Of a stretch of DNA of 64,000 bases, positions 62,718-64,000 are shown one piece after another (position 1 is the first letter of the stretch; the number at the start of each line of letters is the position of its first letter). The notes under the pieces were generated by a model. That model was given only the letters and a program-made list of their open reading frames with translations. It had not been told where the DNA came from and ran no database searches. The position numbers were made by a program, and so were the translations under genes. This DNA is from an uncultured Oleiphilaceae bacterium (GTDB taxonomy: Bacteria > Pseudomonadota > Gammaproteobacteria > Pseudomonadales > Oleiphilaceae), in contig CAJXUY010000021.1 in the NCBI GenBank assembly GCA_913060665.1, positions 1 to 64,000 of the forward strand, written 5' to 3'.

Positions 62718-64000
62718 ATGAATTCGGTTTCAGCGTTATTTGGGCGATTTAATGAACTATCGAGCCAGTTGACATCTCAACAGCATGGAAATCAAGGTAG
62801 GCATGTAGGGCATGATCAAGCAGCCGGTCGGCATCACGGCCATTCGGATGAAGGTCAGCGCGCGTCAATGTCGCTGTATGAAGTGTCCCTCAGCTTCTCA
62901 AGTACGTCATATTCTAGCCATGACAAAGGCGTAAAAATTCTGGAGCAAGAGCTAGAGGTGAGGTTTAGTGGCGCACGCACGTCTCAGACAGCGCCTTCTT
63001 TTGTTCCCACTTTTCAGCCACCATCGGTTGATGATGTCGCTAATAATGTACTCGGGTTTGTTGAGAATAGAATCAAGCAAGAGGCTGCTGATGGTGCATC
63101 AACTGAACGGCTTGATGATCTATTAAGTCAAGCAAGAGAGGGGGTTGAAAAAGGCTTTGGGCAAGCCAGAGAACAGATTGAAAGCTATGGTTTGATGACT
63201 GACCAGTTAGGTGATGAAATTGATAAGAGCTTTGAGACAATAAACGTAGGGCTTGATGGTCTAGTGGGCACTTATGTGAATGACCATGATGTTGTTGGAA
63301 ATACCTTTAAAAACTCGGGCGACGCCAAAGCATCACCGGAAGATAGTGTAGAGCAAGCAGTTGCTTCTCCAAAAAATGAAGCGGAGAGGTCAGTTGTTTC
63401 ATCATCTGCTAATGATTCATCAGGCACGAGAGATCGTGATGTTTCCGCCCGCAATTCTGCTGTAAATGCAGGATATAGTTCCTTCAGCTCTGTATCTGAA
63501 AGAGCGGCGATTCAAATTACAACTCAGGATGGAGATATTGTCTCGTTTAACCTTGAGCAAATTCAGGCGTCCTTTGAGCGTGGGGAGTTGTCTGCAGATC
63601 GATTTGGGTTTGAATCAAGCCAGTTGGCGGGTCAGTATCAAAGTGGTCAGTATAGTTATTCGGTTGAGGGAGAGCTGGATGAAGGTGAACTTCAGGCGCT
63701 AAATGATTTGATGGTTCAGATAGAGGGTATGTCTGAACAGTTCTTTTCAGGTGATTTTCAAGCAGCATTTCAAAGTGCGTTAGAGCTTGGCTTTGACGGA
63801 GAGGAAATCGCAGGTTTCTCGGTTAATTTATCTCAAACAACCGTTCAACAGGTATCAGCCTATCAGGAGATTGCAGATATAGGGGAGGGGGCTGAGGTGG
63901 TTAATTCAAATTACGCTGAGCGGTTTGACCCATTGTCTGAGTTTTTTGATAGTTTACAAGCTGCTTTTGATAGCGCTAGTCAGTTTTCACAGCCTGCTCA
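62718..64000 (+). CDS. DUF5610-type protein, 3' end beyond window (missing from ORF track)
   Basis: An ATG at 62718, preceded by GAGGACAGGACG, opens a frame with no stop before base 64000: at least 427 residues. The N-terminus has a histidine/glycine-rich patch (GRHVGHDQAAGRHHGHSDEG, about 27-46). The next part, KGVKILEQELEVRF, then NVLGFVENRIKQEAADGAS and REGVEKGFGQAREQIESYG, matches DUF5610. A Ser/Asp-rich linker (about 195-255) precedes another alpha/beta domain. No signal peptide. The supplied track lists only shadows in this stretch (63272, 63466, 63547). Confidence 0.8.
   Translation, partial: MNSVSALFGRFNELSSQLTSQQHGNQGRHVGHDQAAGRHHGHSDEGQRASMSLYEVSLSFSSTSYSSHDKGVKILEQELEVRFSGARTSQTAPSFVPTFQPPSVDDVANNVLGFVENRIKQEAADGASTERLDDLLSQAREGVEKGFGQAREQIESYGLMTDQLGDEIDKSFETINVGLDGLVGTYVNDHDVVGNTFKNSGDAKASPEDSVEQAVASPKNEAERSVVSSSANDSSGTRDRDVSARNSAVNAGYSSFSSVSERAAIQITTQDGDIVSFNLEQIQASFERGELSADRFGFESSQLAGQYQSGQYSYSVEGELDEGELQALNDLMVQIEGMSEQFFSGDFQAAFQSALELGFDGEEIAGFSVNLSQTTVQQVSAYQEIADIGEGAEVVNSNYAERFDPLSEFFDSLQAAFDSASQFSQPA

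Noticed and set aside
63272-63768. Three ORFs at the right end of the track
   Set aside because: All are shadows of the long open frame from 62718 that runs off the window.
1-64000. tRNA, rRNA, CRISPR arrays, prophage or integron structures
   Set aside because: Looked for characteristic sequences (T-loop GGTTCGA-type, regular spacer repeats, integrase genes) and found none; no search tool could be run.

Overview
The window reads as the chromosome of a marine-type gammaproteobacterium, in the broad Oceanospirillales/Pseudomonadales group. Base composition looks moderately AT-rich by eye (not counted). Several gene orders match those known from Pseudomonas and Marinobacter relatives: purN-purM divergent from DUF2066/CDP-alcohol phosphatidyltransferase/hda; nadC, DUF1631, ampD, ampE; and valS-hypothetical-holC-pepA divergent from lptF-lptG. 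I cannot name a genus. No rRNA, tRNA, CRISPR array, prophage or intact insertion sequence was seen.

Layout. 1-3.4 kb: IS110-type transposase remnant, a secreted DUF1254/DUF1214 protein, two small membrane proteins and a secreted heme-binding DUF3365 protein. 3.4-6 kb: a type III glutamine synthetase behind an apparently complete NtrC enhancer / IHF / sigma-54 promoter, with a structured 3' region. 6-18.4 kb: mixed single genes (PNPOx-like, DUF4282, two PlsC-family acyltransferases, MAPEG, a double-SBP diguanylate cyclase, YnfA, a repetitive secreted beta-helix protein, DUF523/DUF1722, alpha/beta hydrolase, EamA transporter, DsbA-family protein). 18.5-23 kb: an uncharacterised membrane protein paired with a voltage-sensor-like protein that has no visible pore, then a periplasmic sensor-domain protein paired with a chemoreceptor. 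23-31.7 kb: DUF502, pyruvate kinase, parvulin, CvfB-like RNA-binding protein, SUKH-like protein, MscS, HrpB, DUF3108. 31.9-43.4 kb: purN/purM, DUF2066, CDP-alcohol phosphatidyltransferase, Hda, orphan ParA, DUF3549, YqcC, a MASE1-PAS-GGDEF-EAL protein with a degenerate EAL site, NadC and a membrane-anchored aspartic protease. 43.6-62.6 kb: DUF1631, AmpD/AmpE, Syd, ROK kinase, chemoreceptor with a sigma-28-like promoter, ketopantoate reductase, ValS, HolC, PepA, LptF/LptG, RDD and a UbiA-family prenyltransferase. The window ends inside a DUF5610-type protein (62718 onwards) that is missing from the supplied ORF track.

How the parts relate. Most of the window is conserved housekeeping: purine and NAD synthesis, replication control (Hda, HolC), peptidoglycan recycling (AmpD/E), LPS export (LptF/G), Sec quality control (Syd) and translation (ValS). 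Signalling is well represented: two c-di-GMP proteins, two chemoreceptors and two stand-alone secreted sensor-like proteins. The best leads for something new are the nitrogen-regulated GSIII locus with its interleaved 3' inverted repeats, the pore-less voltage-sensor-like protein and its membrane partner, the Asp-rich beta-helix protein, and a 34-residue protein with a very strong ribosome binding site. None amounts to a demonstrable new system from sequence alone.
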